Positions 13,001 to 28,000 of a stretch of DNA of 64,000 nucleotides are shown piece after piece. Positions within the stretch are counted from its first letter, which is position 1. Every line of letters starts with the position of its first letter. The stretch comes from Saturnia japonica. Lineage: Eukaryota > Arthropoda > Insecta > Lepidoptera > Saturniidae. Where the stretch lies: contig CM065320.1 of assembly GCA_033032175.1 (NCBI GenBank), positions 11,241,413-11,305,412 on the forward strand. The letters run 5' to 3'. A program made the translations under genes and the position numbers. Below the pieces are notes generated by a model. The model was not told where the DNA came from and did no database searches. It saw only the letters and a program-made list of their open reading frames with translations.

Positions 13001-16000
13001 CTGGTGACCATATACAAAGTTGCCACAAAATTAATCGATACATGGACAAAGTTTTCATCGAAGCATACGTCTTATAACGTAACGCGACGTCTTCTCGTCC
13101 AAAATACCTCAGTGCCTCAAGACGAAAGTCTTTGACAAATATGTGTTGCCAGTGATGACATACGGCACAGAGACGTGGTCGCTCACTGTGGGCCTCATAA
13201 GAAAGCTCAAGGTCGCTCAGCGAGCTATGGAAAGGGCTATGCTTGGTGTTTCTCCACGTGATCGAATCAGAAATGAGGAGATCCGTAGACAAACTAAGGT
13301 CACCGACATAGCCAAAAGAATTAGCAAGTTGAAGTGGCAGTGGGCGGGGCACATAGTTCGGAGAACTGACGGCCGTTGGGGCAGAAAGGTTCTCGAGTGG
13401 AGACCACGCACCGGAAAGCGCAGCGTAGGACGGCCCCCCACTAGATGGAAAGACGACCTAATAAAGGTCGCTGGGAGCCGTTGGGTGCAGGCCGCACAAG
13501 ATCGGTCGCTCTGGAGATCCATGGGGGAGGCCTATGTTCAGCAGTGGACGTCCTGTGGCTGAAATGATGATGATGATACGTCTTAACATAACAAATCAAC
13601 TATAATAGGGTTTTTTTAAATACATTAATATATAAGTTATTATTTTAATATTTACCAGTTATGTATAATAATTGTTATTTCTTTTTTAGTATTCAGCTAT
13701 CAGAATAGGACCGGTTGTGAAACGTGACGTCATGAAAGCGTCTGCAATGCTTGAACACGACTCACAGTACGCCACAATTTTAGCTTTCGACGTAAAGGTA
13801 AGATCGAGACGATCACTGTTTCATAAACTTAATTTAACCGAGGATTAAGAAGTAGGCAATAATTTATTTTTTTAATAATCAGATCGAACGTGACGCTCAA
13901 GAAATGGCCGATAATCTCGGAGTGAAGATATTCGCCGCTGACATCATTTACCATCTGTTTGACAAGTTCACGGCTTACCGCGAGGAGCTAAAACAACGGA
14001 AACGTGAGGAGTTCAAACATATTGCAGTATTCCCGTGTAAACTCAAGGTATATACTATTAATTTTTTCTGAAGTATTTTTTTAATATCACATCATGATTG
14101 AATTGAATTCGGGATCTTGATCTGTTATGTGATGGTTTTTATTATGTTGTAGCCCAGTCCAGGGTCTACAATTTAATGAGAGAATGAATTAGGCGCGAGA
14201 CGAAAGTAAAATGTCGTTTATTAAAAATGATAAAAACTATGTAGGTACACAGTACAGATAATTTGTCACGGAGTGTTACAAAAGTGCGCATGCATTCGCC
14301 GTATTGCATTCCAATCGGCGCGAACGCAGGGGTGTGATGTACGCAATCGCACTATATAGGTGCGCGCCGCTATCCTTGTCACAATGTTATTTGTTCCTAT
14401 ATTATGTCATTTTGGCGACATGTTACGTGATCTAGTTTTTTCGTAAAATTCGTTCACAATAAACACAGTCGCGTCTGCCCCTATACGTTAGTAAACGCAA
14501 ACTAGGCGAGATAGCACCTCGCAGCTCGCGCCTACCGAATTCCCGCGAGTTCCCCGCAGTTGCTCTACGCAAGTACATTCGTGTCCCAACTTTATGATTG
14601 TTAAACTGGTGTAGACCATGGATTTGTCACATTTTGACGCCATGCTATGAGGGTGTAGTTTGTTTATTGTGTGAAATGGATTATAAATAATAACTAGGAA
14701 CATGCATTATAAGTTGCTACATAAACTCCCTGGACTGTTTTAACAAGGGACCCGCCATTTTGTTAATGCCATGTTTGAAGATTACAAAATAATTAGAAAA
14801 GTACTTTATTCACTTGACCACAGTACCACCACATATTCCGATTTTTTTTCCTAAAATCTTATGGATTTGCCATATCAAACAAACAAGAATTACGAATATC
14901 CATCATTTTGTTTTTGAATTATCATCTTGAGTCATAAAAATCCAATAGAAAAAAGTGACTTCAGTCATTCCAGAATTTTTCACTTCTGGTAAAAATATAA
15001 AATTTTCTTTCCTCAAAAATTACTGTTTAATATAAACAATATGTAATTTTATTTTATTTAATATTAATTAATAAACTTGTAATTAATTAATTAATACAAT
15101 TAATTAAATAAAAGATTTATCTTACTCTATCACGCTTCTATCTTTCTCGGTTTTCAGAATAGTAATTTATGTCTCTCTCTGATTTTCCCATTGCATTAAA
15201 ATTTAAACTTGGAATTTTACTCTCATCGCATCCAAAGTAGTTACAATTCAAACAAATAAACAAAAGCATGATATTTTGATCAATCATTGCATTTGTACAT
15301 TATATAGAGGAAATTGTATTATTTATGTAAGTAAGAAAATTTTATTAGTATTTATCATTATTGTGTTAGATTATGCCGCAATTTGTATTCAACTCACGTG
15401 ACCCCATCGTCGCTGGAGTTATGGTGGAAGCAGGTATCGTGAAGGAGGGCACGCCTATCTGCGTGCCTAGCCAAGATGTGAGTTTATTTTACTTTTCCTT
15501 GTTTACATTATTGTATTACGGAGTATAACTTAGAAGTTTATTCAGTATATCTGTTTTAAATTACTTTTTATGTACAATGTCTTATAAATAAATAAATCTC
15601 ATAGGCTACTTCACAGAGTTGTGGTGTGTATTACGTCATTTTAAAAAATGGCTTAATTTGATCTTTTAGTAATAATAACTTTATTTTATTTTTATGAAAT
15701 CGATTAGTGCTCTTAAATTGCTTTTTAATTTTACTTTTTAAATATCTGCGCGAAAACGCTAACGGGCATACTCCTTTGGTTTCTGACGTCATTATATAGT
15801 CAACAACCAGCCTCTTAGAACATAGTATTTTACAGTTATTTAGCGACGCCTAGTGAAGATAATTGAATTAACTAAGATAGGTTTTCAGTATTTTATTACC
15901 AGTAATAATAAAGAGGTTGTTATACATTTCCGACATATTCATATCTTTTATATAAGAATTTGTTAATGATAGTTGATCGTATCTTATACACTTTAATTTC

Positions 16001-19000
16001 AATTGTCATCACTAGACGGAGACTTTCTACAAACAAAAGTATATCTTGATATACCAATCCACATGACGTTTTAATATGTAACGACGTCACACAAGAACAA
16101 TTAAGGCGCTATCGTTTCGTGAATTTTTAGAACAGATAAAAAATATAGTCTTTTCAATTAAATGTAAAAAAATATTTAGTAATTTAATTAATTAAAATTA
16201 ATATATTTTAATAGCTTACGATGTTAAGCATCATAAGTATTCATTTTTAGATCTTGGCACACATAAATACTCTTATTTAAATAAAATGATTGAGGTTTGC
16301 CGTTGTGTGTGAATCACGCAAAAATTACTGAATAGATTTTGATAATTTCTTTTTATTTTACTCCTTAGATACATGGTTCATAGAAAAAAAAAGATATCTT
16401 CATTCAATAAAAAGTTATAAAAGATTTAAGAAACTATGTTTTTTTATAAGCATTATGCGTTCGTCTAACATTCACAGGAGCGAAGCCGCGGGCACAGCTA
16501 GTGTTACAATAACTGAGCTTTTCATATGTTGTTAACAGTTCGTGGAGTTGGGCTTGGTGACGTCGATTGAAGTGAACCACAAACAAGTGGAGACCGCGCG
16601 CAAAGGACAAGAGGTGTGCATCAAGATCGAACCAATCCCCGGCGAGTCGCCCAAGATGTTCGGGCGGCATTTCGATGAGACTGATATGTTAGTTAGCAAG
16701 GTAAGTCGGTGATTATTCTTCATCTCATATGTCATATTAATTGTGGTCCGACAACTTCGTGAGCGACCGTCCTATGTGACGTAAGACGTAGATAGGCTGA
16801 GGTACTACAGAAGATAACGGGGGCGTAACGTAGGCGTGCAGTCACAGTAAACTAAACAAACTGTCAAAACGACGTATGTACTTCGAAATCTAGGTAAACT
16901 TCGGTAGAAATGATTTAGTTCATAACTTTTTACATACATACTTCACACACCTATTTGGGTACCTACTCTCATCGTGGAATTCTAAGAAAATTAAAATAAA
17001 TTTTTAGTCTAGGTTAGGTAATATAGAGTTAAATAGTTAAATTACATTTTCTCCTATAATTGTAAGATACAATGTTTATTCGAGAGATTTTAACCCTATC
17101 ATAGAGCCTATGATTAATGCAATAACATAATGAATGTCGTGTTTTTTTGCAATTTTTAGGTGGTTTAATTTCCGGTATAAGTAAGCTTTTTTATAAAATC
17201 TGTGAATGCAATTATTATTAGTTCAAAAAATAAAATAATGTTCCCTTGAATAAAATTTGATATCTTCAGTATTTAATATACTTTTTCTCCTCCCAGTCCC
17301 GTTCGTTTTTTCCATCCTGTATAGGAAAATAAATTCGCCTATAATTATATATGTGATAAGCACATAAATTAACATGAACATAGCCTTATCGGACTTTATG
17401 GCGTAACGTAGCCGGCCAAAGAACAGGTTACGTGACTTTAATAAATACTCACATTCTGTTTTTAATTGTTTGTTATCGCAAAATTATTAAATTATATTGT
17501 TTTCAATCGTTTATATTTACCGTTTAATTATATTATGTATAATTAATTATATCAGTAATTTTTGATAGCATAATAAACACTTTTGTCAAAATATTTAGTT
17601 GTGGTTTCACAGATTTTTATCCCTTGTTCATCGCACGAAGACATGACATATCTACAGAATGTAAATTGCTACGTCGCGTGCAAATTATGACATATCCTAA
17701 AAAAACATATATTTCAACTATCAATTATAATTAAAAAACATTTTTGCATGACAAAATCCTAAGTAACTTCCTATAAATAATGATTTTTGTGAATTGTCGT
17801 ATTGTTTTCTTACTGAGTGCAGCGCTATTTTTTGTTACATAAAACTAGAGTACACCTAAATTATAAACCAAGGAATAGAAAATTAATCGTACGAACCGAA
17901 AATTGATCGGATTGATCGAACGCCGTACAATGATTAATAATTAATTTTAAATCATTAATTAATTAAATCGTTTCTTTTTTAACATGGAATAAAATAATAT
18001 ATTTATGTAATTACTACATGTTTACTGCAGCAACACGCAAGTATGCTGCGAAGAATATTGACTGCAAGAATTAATTACCCTTGTTGTTTAGTGTCAAACA
18101 TACAATAAATAAAGTGTTCCAAGTTCTCAATTGTTCCTATAATTTATTATTGTTATTTCATTTCCACAGCTTTGACACCCGTCAATTCATTTAAAGTATA
18201 ATCGATTATATTATTAATCTCTAAAAAAGAATTGCTAATTGTAAAATCAACTTCCAAATTAAGTTATGCTACATCACTAAAATAAACATTTGAGATCTAT
18301 TTGTTATACCAGCAGTGTTGTCATATCTATCAACTTTTTTTAGATATGTATACCTATTCTGCCTCCCGTCAGCCTATTTACCACTATAACCCTTTTATTA
18401 TTATTATTATTTCACAACAGGAAGGTTTACAGATAAGACTTAAAAAATTGCTCCACAAAATTGCTCCGAGCAGTTTGTCTGCAGGATCTTCTACCTATTT
18501 TCAGAATATTGAGACGCAATATTGAAAGATATTTTTACAAACGTTTATAATGAGCTCTATGTGTACGGTGTAACAGGACAGGAGTTCTACTTCCAAGCTA
18601 AATTAGAAAAATTACTAATTTTGTCTTTTTTACTTTAGAATTACCTTTCATTATGATTTAATTAAAACTTTATTGGACTATGCTCAGAAAACATTACCAA
18701 ATTAGACCAAAAGCAAAGAAACATGACATTCCCCTTCACAGAAAGAAATGTGGACCTCTCACACATGAAGAGTTCTGAAAGCATGTTTCATCTAACCCGT
18801 ACCCTATGTTCTCCTGCTATGCAAATTTGTGTAAAAATGACCCGCATTCCAACATAGCAGTGCCAACGTTGAGCCTTGAGAGATTGTGTTCTTCTATCAA
18901 TAATATAAAAACCTCTCAGAGAAATAGATTTTGCTCAGAAACTCTAGAAGGATTGCTGCAAACAGTACTAAAAGATTAATTACAAAAAAACGGGCATCCT

Positions 19001-22000
19001 AGTTCAGAACATTTAAAACTTATTTAAAGAAATAAGTTCTTCTAGACAATTTTTAATTTACGTATTTTTAATCTTCGATATATACTCAACTAGAGTGCTA
19101 GGGTACTAAGTAGAATAGCTAAGTCTACCGAATTTTCATTGTACATTCTACGAATTTTTGCCACGTCATCTACCAATTTTCTAAAATGTAGGTTGGTAAC
19201 ACTGCATGTAAGCCTGCTTATTAAAGGATGAGTCAATTATAGACTCGGACTCTATTACTTCTACATCCGTTGACTTTAATCTAATGAAATATATTGTATA
19301 ATTTTGCGCTTTGATAAAATCAAAATAAAAAAGAACTACTCAATTTCGGATTCAATTAATATTCAACTCGGATTTCAGAGAAGCATTCAATACCCAGTCT
19401 TAGACCAAAAAAAATGAATACTAGTTCATCATAGTAGCACCTTTTTCAACGTTTATAAAAAAATATTTTACAAGAAAAAGTTTATTTAAGTCCGTTTTTT
19501 AATTCCATAAAGTAAAATTACATTTCACGTGTTGCTCATTAATTGTATTTTAAAAATAGTAATCTCCACCAGTCCGTACTAATTTTAAAACCGTGCGTGA
19601 TAGGTATTTCTGGAAAAAAGCATTGGACCTTTCGAAAGTGAAGATCAATTAAAAGAAAATCGCAACTGTCACGTAACAGCCAAAGCGTTCTTTTTTCTAG
19701 ATTTTTCTTAATTAGTTAGCCTTATATACATTTTATAGTTTCCTAAATTATGCAATAATAGTAAATTATAGGGTAACTTGAATAACATTAAAAAATAAAA
19801 ATATTATTAAAATACATAATTGAAACGCAAAATTGATGATAGCACACTATAAAATTTATATTTTAAACATTATTTTCTAGTCTGACATTGTGACACTAAT
19901 GATTGTCAATTTATTCAGCAGGATTAAAAACGGAGTTTAATAAAACGTAATATTATTTATAATTTTTTTGTGATAGAATCATAATAATGAGTAAATAAAT
20001 ATCGATTGGGCATAACGTTCTATCTCCGTTGCAAATCTTCCCAGTGTTCGACCCGCTGTATGTCACCCGCGACGTTTTATTGAATGGCTTGCCCATCGGA
20101 CTAAAATATATTACATAGCGACCATTTTAGCTCTCTAGACAAATGGCACCGATTGATACTGGCTATTTATAGGAATATTATATTCATTATAATGTTATAT
20201 GAGATTATTTGCTCGCCTAGTTTAATTATGCACACGGCATGTCTAGGGTTGCTACCTTTTTTATATAAAATATAATATTTTCGAGGCTTACCTGAAAAAA
20301 TATAGTGGTTGAGAAAAAAAACAAGAATAAATATAGCCGGTTTCTAATATATATTTTATTTTTTAAAGGAATATTTTTACTACTTGATAGACAGATAATC
20401 AAATAAACAATGGCATACCAACTCTTTTTACTTTATTTTTTTAACCAATAAAAATATAGTAGTTTAATATAGTACTATACTATATTATATAGCAGGGTTG
20501 GCAACCCTAGGCGTGTCTGTTGTGGTTTGGTAATTATTTAATTAATGTTATCTGTTTTGATAATTACCATTTTTGAAACAAAAATGAAGATTGTCTGTAA
20601 AAATATTTTGTGAATCTTTCTCCTGTCACGGTTATGCTCTCGTTTATATAGGCTCTAAGATATTATAACCCTTCATTTTTTTATATTTTCTGGTATTATT
20701 TTTTTTATATATATATATCCTATTAATTATGCTTAACAAAACCATATCGCCGGCATGGCGAAAGGTTAATTGGCTAACGTGCATATGACAAACTACACGT
20801 TAGTCAGTTACCCTTTCCACGGTCGATATTATTATTTGATATCTTATATGCTTTTCGTCATAATAACAAGTTAAATAGCCTGTAAAAGTTTTCAATTGAT
20901 TGAGATTAAAATGAACAATTTAAATAAATAAATATTATATACGACATGTTTTCTAAGTCTCTGGTGTACGTTAAATATGACAAAACTGCTTATTATTTTC
21001 TTTTCATATAATTATCTAATGTTGCGAAGTCATTTTATTACGTCCCATTTGTTACGTTCATTATCCGCTGCTGTCTTGATGATTTCGAAGAAGAAATATC
21101 CGCGCATCTGTTAATGTGTTACAAGCCGTTAACTTCAAGGAAATGTTACCGATAATTATTGTAATTAAATATCGTAACTGGCGCTCTTGTATTATTAATA
21201 CATTTTGCATTCAATTCACGAGTGTTACGTATATGCGTCCTATTTCCCTTTTCGCTTTGTTACAATGTAACGTGTTTATCGCGTCGACCTTTCTATTCTA
21301 AACTCGGTTGATGTGTATTCTAAACTTGTACTTCATCGTGGATGTGATTTTAACATTTGAATAATGGTATGTAAATGTTTCGATCAGAATATTTTTACAT
21401 GCGGATAAACGGTAAAAAGTCTATTCATTTTTTTTTTCATTCATCGTTTTGCAAATGGCTGAATGCAAGCGCGAGGGGGATGCGGTTTAATGGCTGCCCG
21501 TTTCCTAGGATTCATTGATCGCTTGCATGAGAGCCGGGGGGTCGAGGTACGGCAGGTGGGGCGGTGTCACTAGGTCGACGGAAGCAAGGGTCGCCGTCGC
21601 TCCACCTATATAATATCGTTATTAAACGAGGAATAGCTGTTGCTAAGCTCACCCTGACGTCAAACATCGAGTTTGTTTATGATTACATTTTTCTCGCCTC
21701 TTTACGCGTTTTTTTTTTCTTCCATCGAGAATTAAATTATACAACGTGCGAGAATATGCTCCCTGACAAGAAACACAGCTTTTAACGAAACGGTGCTTCA
21801 AAAATATTAGTCGAGGATCGTTGAGATTAATTGTAATTTCATAATAACCCATTTGTTCGCTATCACCTTGAATCGCCCGGGGCCTCGTTTCACCCATCGC
21901 TTATTTCGATGCTATCTGGATTATCTCTATGGAAGAAATTCATTACGGTTGGTTACTACTCGATCAAGTATTATCTGCCGAGAAAATGCGTATAGAAAAA

Positions 22001-25000
22001 ATATATTACTCAATCAATTTCAAGACTTTGTTAACTGAAATGTGGAGAATACCGTACAAGACGATTTGCCTTCAATAAGGTTGACAAGCATGAGAGGGCT
22101 CTACAAGGACCTCTATTTGGACTCTTTCCGGGGAAGATAATATGGGCACATCGTCGGGGAACATAATTAGTTAGCATTTGAATACATTGATACCATATTT
22201 AGTGATACGATTGAGGAAGATAATAATAGTATGCATAATGCATAGTCTAACCAGATGACTTTTTTCTGAAGTATTATGATCAGAAACAATGATAATACAA
22301 TTTTTCCACTTGAAGGTAACCGAAGGTGCCGACAGTAATTTTGTGGTGATTACAATATTTATGCATAATGTGGGTCATTTTACGTGAAGCGAAAACAACG
22401 AAAAAAGTGAGGTTCTGAAAATCGATCATATGCGGTCTAATTGTACTTTTAGAAGGTATGAGTACACAACATTTTTTTTTTTTCGATGATTTTTATTTTT
22501 CAATTTATGAGCTTCTAAAGAATAGTTGTAAATGAAATTCGGATTTTTTGGAAACAGTTTTTCGAATTAAACGATAATAAATTAAAAGAAGCGAATTATA
22601 TTGAAAATTTCCTGTTTTTTTTTTAAACCAAAATAAAACTTGAACATAATATTATTTTAATGTATAAAACCAGAAGTAAACATTAAAGAAAAAATTGACA
22701 AACTTTGACTAATTATTTTATATTTTAAAATATAGCCTAAAGTAAGTCCATTTATAAAATACTAGATACTGAATGGTTTAATATTCAAAAGGGTTTTAGA
22801 CAGGGATGTGTAGCGTCTCCTTGGCTGTTCAAGCTATTCATGGATAATTCTGACAGATTCGAAAGAGTGATTGTGGACTGGGAATAAATGAGTATAAGTA
22901 TTACTTGCATCGTCGGCTAAGGATTTACAAGCGATGGTGGATGGAACTATTATGAATGAATCTTTGGAAAGAAAGGGAATGAAATTTATAGAGGATGAAT
23001 GAAAGATGAATTACTAGACATATTTATAAGATGAGTGTGAATGGGCACGTTGGAAGAGGAAGGCATAAACGAACGTTCCACGATCAAATCGAGGACGTTC
23101 TGAAGAAAGGTCAGGTCAAGAGTACTCTAAACCGACGAGCATGCATGAAAAGATTGATAAATGTTGAAGATGCAAAAGATGTATGTCAGGATCGTAGCAA
23201 GTGGAAGGACGTGGTCTCTGCCTACCCCATTGCGTAAGAGGCGTGATTTATGTATGTATGTATATTAATTTTAGCTTAATTAGTTATTGTGATTATCTGT
23301 AGTAGTTACTGCTATAAATGGATATTAACGGATAAAAAATAATTGCCAGAGAAAAGGATATATTGATAAAATTATAGAAAAGAACTCTTGCAAATTTTAA
23401 AACTATGTATTTTAGGAGGAAAGGAATCTCTTATATATATTTCAATACATACATTTGAAGGGTAACACATACATACTGCATCCGTTACAGTATTTTTTGT
23501 TAGCCAATAGAGAATTTAGATCAAACTAGTTGACAGACAGACATTAAAATGATGTATATAGTACCAATAAATTATATAATAATAATATCCGCCTGTAAGT
23601 GTCCCACTGCTGGGCAAATGCATCTTCCCAAGGGAAGGCAAGGGCTTAATCATCACGCCAGTCCACGATGTATTGGTGATTTCTACCACAGAGAAATCAA
23701 TAGTTGTATATTTTTCCCACATACAGTGGTACTACAAGAATATTTCTCATGGATTTCTCACGATGTTTTACTTCACAGGCAGCCGATAGTGTTACCGATT
23801 TGAATTACTAAATGTCACACATCAACGTGGACATCGAATCGATATTCCGCCGGTCTAAACCACTCAACCACCACGACTTTTTAATAAATCGAAATACTAT
23901 AATACCAATAAATTAATATTGAATGCAATATCGGAAACATTGAAGGACTTTCTTCACGCTCTTATGATTAGCTAGATGATAGACAACCTCTGTTGAACTC
24001 CGCGTCACTAAAGTTGGTTCATAGTTTCAGTAGGTATTATAAAAAATTAATATAAAATCTTTTCGTATTTTGTTTTTGATTGCTGTTGCATAATATGAAT
24101 CTTTCTTTCTCGTGATATAAAAGCACTCAGTGAGATCTCTCGGGCTTTCCGTCACCCGACCGAAGGCCGCGATTATTTTCGGATGAGTATTACGTCATTG
24201 CTTTCCATGCGTTAGGTAAGATTTGCCTGTAACGATGTATAAAATGGTATTAGGTCGAGGAGTACGGTACACCGCTGGATCCGTCGCAGTTTATAATCGA
24301 AAAAACAAAAAAAAATATTAAATGTTCGGCAAATTCTCAAAGCTTAATCTACATTTATAAAATCTTCCAACGATGGAAAAATAATTGCGAAAGTACCTCA
24401 GAAAGCTTATTAAACACTAGCTGTGCCCGCTGTTCCGCTCGTGTGGACTACAAAATGCCGTCGGCATTGTGGTAACCCCGCTTCCACCCGCGGTAGTCGC
24501 CCGCCGTTTATTTTAAAGATAAAAATGTTTATAATTTTATTTGCGCGGGGGACCCTAACTTAAAAAAGGAGCTGAAGTTACTCCTTATAAAATTAGCTAT
24601 CTGCTAGTGAAAGTCCCGTCAAAATCTGTCCAACCGTTTCCGAGATTAGCCACAACAAACGGAGAGACAATTTTTTATTTTCAATATATAAATTCAGTTT
24701 TTACACTCTCATGTGTTTAGTAAAAAGCTCAATTTTGACATCACAAACAGACATTTCAATTTTATTTATTTGTATTGTTCTTCTATGTTAGTTATAAATG
24801 AAAATTATCATAGTAATGGTCAGAAGATTCACTATTATATTACACGCCCTTTTTATTGTGTAATTTATTTTGAGGTTTTTTAGCGTTGTGGCCACAATCT
24901 CACCTGATCTTAAGTGATGATGTGGCCCAAGATGGTAACATGGTAAGCCTAGTGGAAAATTGGCTCTCAAGTTTAGCTGTTGGAACACACCTATTGGTAC

Positions 25001-28000
25001 TTAGTATTATACTTTTTAGACCGTCGACGCTATTTGCTTTTCTTACATCTCAAAGGATAGTAAAGATTTTAAATTACATTTAGTATTATTCATCATATCT
25101 TTTCAATACTAAATAAATAATTTTCACATACTTATATAAACTAAAATATAACATATTGAGTTATAATTTTAATGATTTATTAAAATTCTAAAATAAATTT
25201 TACTTAAAATATACTTAAAAAAATTAAAGTACTAGCTTACGTGGACTATAGGTCTTTTTAATGTCTACAATTGTGTAGTACATTAATTTGCTATATCTCT
25301 TATGGTTTGCGCAGCTTAATCCAGCGCCCGAATTAACCATGGCCAATTTTTTTTTATTTATGCGAAACAATAACATATTGACGAAATTGGAACCTTTAAG
25401 AAATTTCGTAAATCGTAATATCATGGTGTAGTAGGAAATACAAAACGCTTGATTTGTTGGTGTTTCGTCAATATGTTACATCCAACAGTGGTGTTCGTGT
25501 CAACTTTTAGACATACATACGCCTTTGCCCGGATGGTCATAACAAGATGAGATTATTCTTCAGTAAGGTGCTATTGCTATGCTAATTTATTAGCGAAGCA
25601 ATGACAGCTCAGTTGGTAGCCTGTACGGACTCCGCGTCGATCGACATTAGTTCGAATCCCCGCAATGAGCCTGACTGAGCTTTCGGTGAAGTAAAACATC
25701 GTTATGAAACCTTAGCAACGTGGTAGGGCTTTTTATAATGTCCACCTGGTTAGTTACCATCCTGGAGTTTAAAATCTGTCACCGAACACCAATAGGTGTG
25801 TTCCGGCAGCTGCACTAGAGAGCCAGTTTTCCACTAAGCTTAGCGTGCTGTCACATCGCCACTTAAGTTCAGGTGGTGTGAAAAAAGTCATTGCTTAAAA
25901 TTTTGTTGACATTATAAATAATATAATTACGTTCTCTTTTCTAAATGTAATCAAAACATTATATGTAACAAGAATTTAATTGAATGGTAGCCGTAAAGTT
26001 CTCAATCATTCTCATGTTCTGTGAGGTTACATCCTTGTCTTTATTCATAACGGCATTTGGGCCATCTTTGTAGCTACTCGGCAAACTTTCAAAGACTATT
26101 AGAACTTATGTATCACATTATAAAAGCCATATTTCCCTGTTTGCAAGTTTGCAACGCGAACCGGCGCACACATACGTATTTCCCATGTTATCGAATGCAC
26201 ACAGACCCAGTGACCGGGTCAGACCCCATTCTAGAAGCTCCATTGATATTTCGCAGTACGGTTTCATTGACGAAAACTACTCTGTTCACGTATGAATTCT
26301 TATCATTTCGAATATGAATTAAATTAGTTTTTTTCTGCGAATTTACTTGAGTTGTACTATGAGTCTTGTACATGTAATTTTAAAACGAATTTCATATTTT
26401 AATTTTGTTATTAATACTTAGTATGATACATTAAAAATTTGGTCATATTAACATACTTACCTACTCTTAAAATTTTATACCTAATTTATCTTTTATATCA
26501 ACTGATTTGTCCTGTAATGACTATTGTTATTTTAAAGTGATTAAAAAAGAATTATGTTGGCTGATTATATGGTAAAATTTGGTTTTGAGTTATTGTATTT
26601 TTTACATGTTTGATAAATATTCACTGGAACAATAACATTTGTTGCAAGTTGTATATTTTAGAATGTATGATTTTAACAGTATAATCTTACTACTCGAGGT
26701 CACGTTTATATGAATTTAAATTAAAAGGTGCAGTTTCCCTACCAAAGCACTTTTAAACCGATGTTTACTGATTGATTATTCTTGAAGCTAAAAATAAAAA
26801 TCCAATACTGCCGCATTAATAAATAATATGATCTCCGAGCTCGTTCGTTCCAATGTCGTTAGCAACGGATCCAGGGGTGCCCTCACCCGGCTGCATTGTG
26901 CCTTTTGGGGTGCGGGGTGCCGCTGACCCAGTTTCATCCTTGCACAACCTGCTCTATTTTTCCCTATGACGTCAAAGTCCCCATTCACCCCAGGTTGCTG
27001 AATCGATGCGACCAAAAGTAGGTCGACCTGAATGAAAGCACTTGTATACCATTCAAGATGAGTTATTTTTAGCTTCGAAGGTGTCTCGATTGTTCTACAG
27101 ATGTATGAACCCGTTTTTGTTGTCTCATTTAATTCGATACTGTTTTTTCGTTTTCAATTACCAGTAGGTACTTATTGTTTAGGATTAAGACACTTTTTGA
27201 TTTTCATATAACCCTGATTTTTTTTTTGTGTACTATTAATGCAGCCAAGGAATTTAATTTCGAACTTTTAAAATAGGAGGCATTTTTGATAATGATATCA
27301 TTTCTACGTAACTACTTCAATTTTTCAGCAATGTTGTTAAAACTTTATCTACCTACTTAAGGTATTAACGAAATTGGGATCCCGTGCGGAACATAAAAAC
27401 ATTATCAGAGGCGACGCGACGGCTAATCATAATGCCTCATCCATACGCTTGTTACTTGCCACAAACTTCAAAACTTTACAAACGCTTGGATAAAATAGGC
27501 AAGCCAAACATAGTCATCCACACGTTTGCGAGCTTGCTAGTGTGTTTGGGATAAGCAAGCATGACGGACGTCGACCTTGTGTCGGTGATAACATTTGGTT
27601 CAATCAATTTTTATTGCTTTACAATAAAAATTCAAGTAATTAAAATTAATTAATTAAAGGAGCTTCTTTTTAAGATGCCAAATTAAACGAGGAAAATAAT
27701 AGGATATGGAAAATTCATCAGTACGAAGGTAGTTAAAAAAAATTCACAGAAACCGTACTTATTTCGCGCAAGCAATACTAAACTGCACTTTGTTTTGTGC
27801 ACGAAATACCGACTTCGCTCGGATCGGTGGCAAGCCAAGGCAAACCTTCGCAAGCCGAGCCAAACGCTCTATCCACACTTTCAAGGTTGCTAAGGTTTGG
27901 CAAGCATGTGGACGAGGCTCTAAGTTTTTGTATTGTTAACTGTGAGCGATCGTGGTAAATATATCGCTTAACTTTTTATAAATATTTTAAACGCTCGCGC

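Noticed and set aside
13217..13522. Minus-strand 101-codon frame
   Set aside because: It is the shadow of the LINE reverse-transcriptase tail on the + strand, which is clearly the coding frame.
24230..24300. TATA promoter (ATGTATAAAATGG near 24,235)
   Set aside because: One TATA-like match in a long AT-rich intron is expected by chance, and no exon or donor follows.
25595..25670. tRNA gene
   Set aside because: A- and B-box sequences are present, but the acceptor stem does not pair and the sequence continues into a SINE body shared with 2612-2895.
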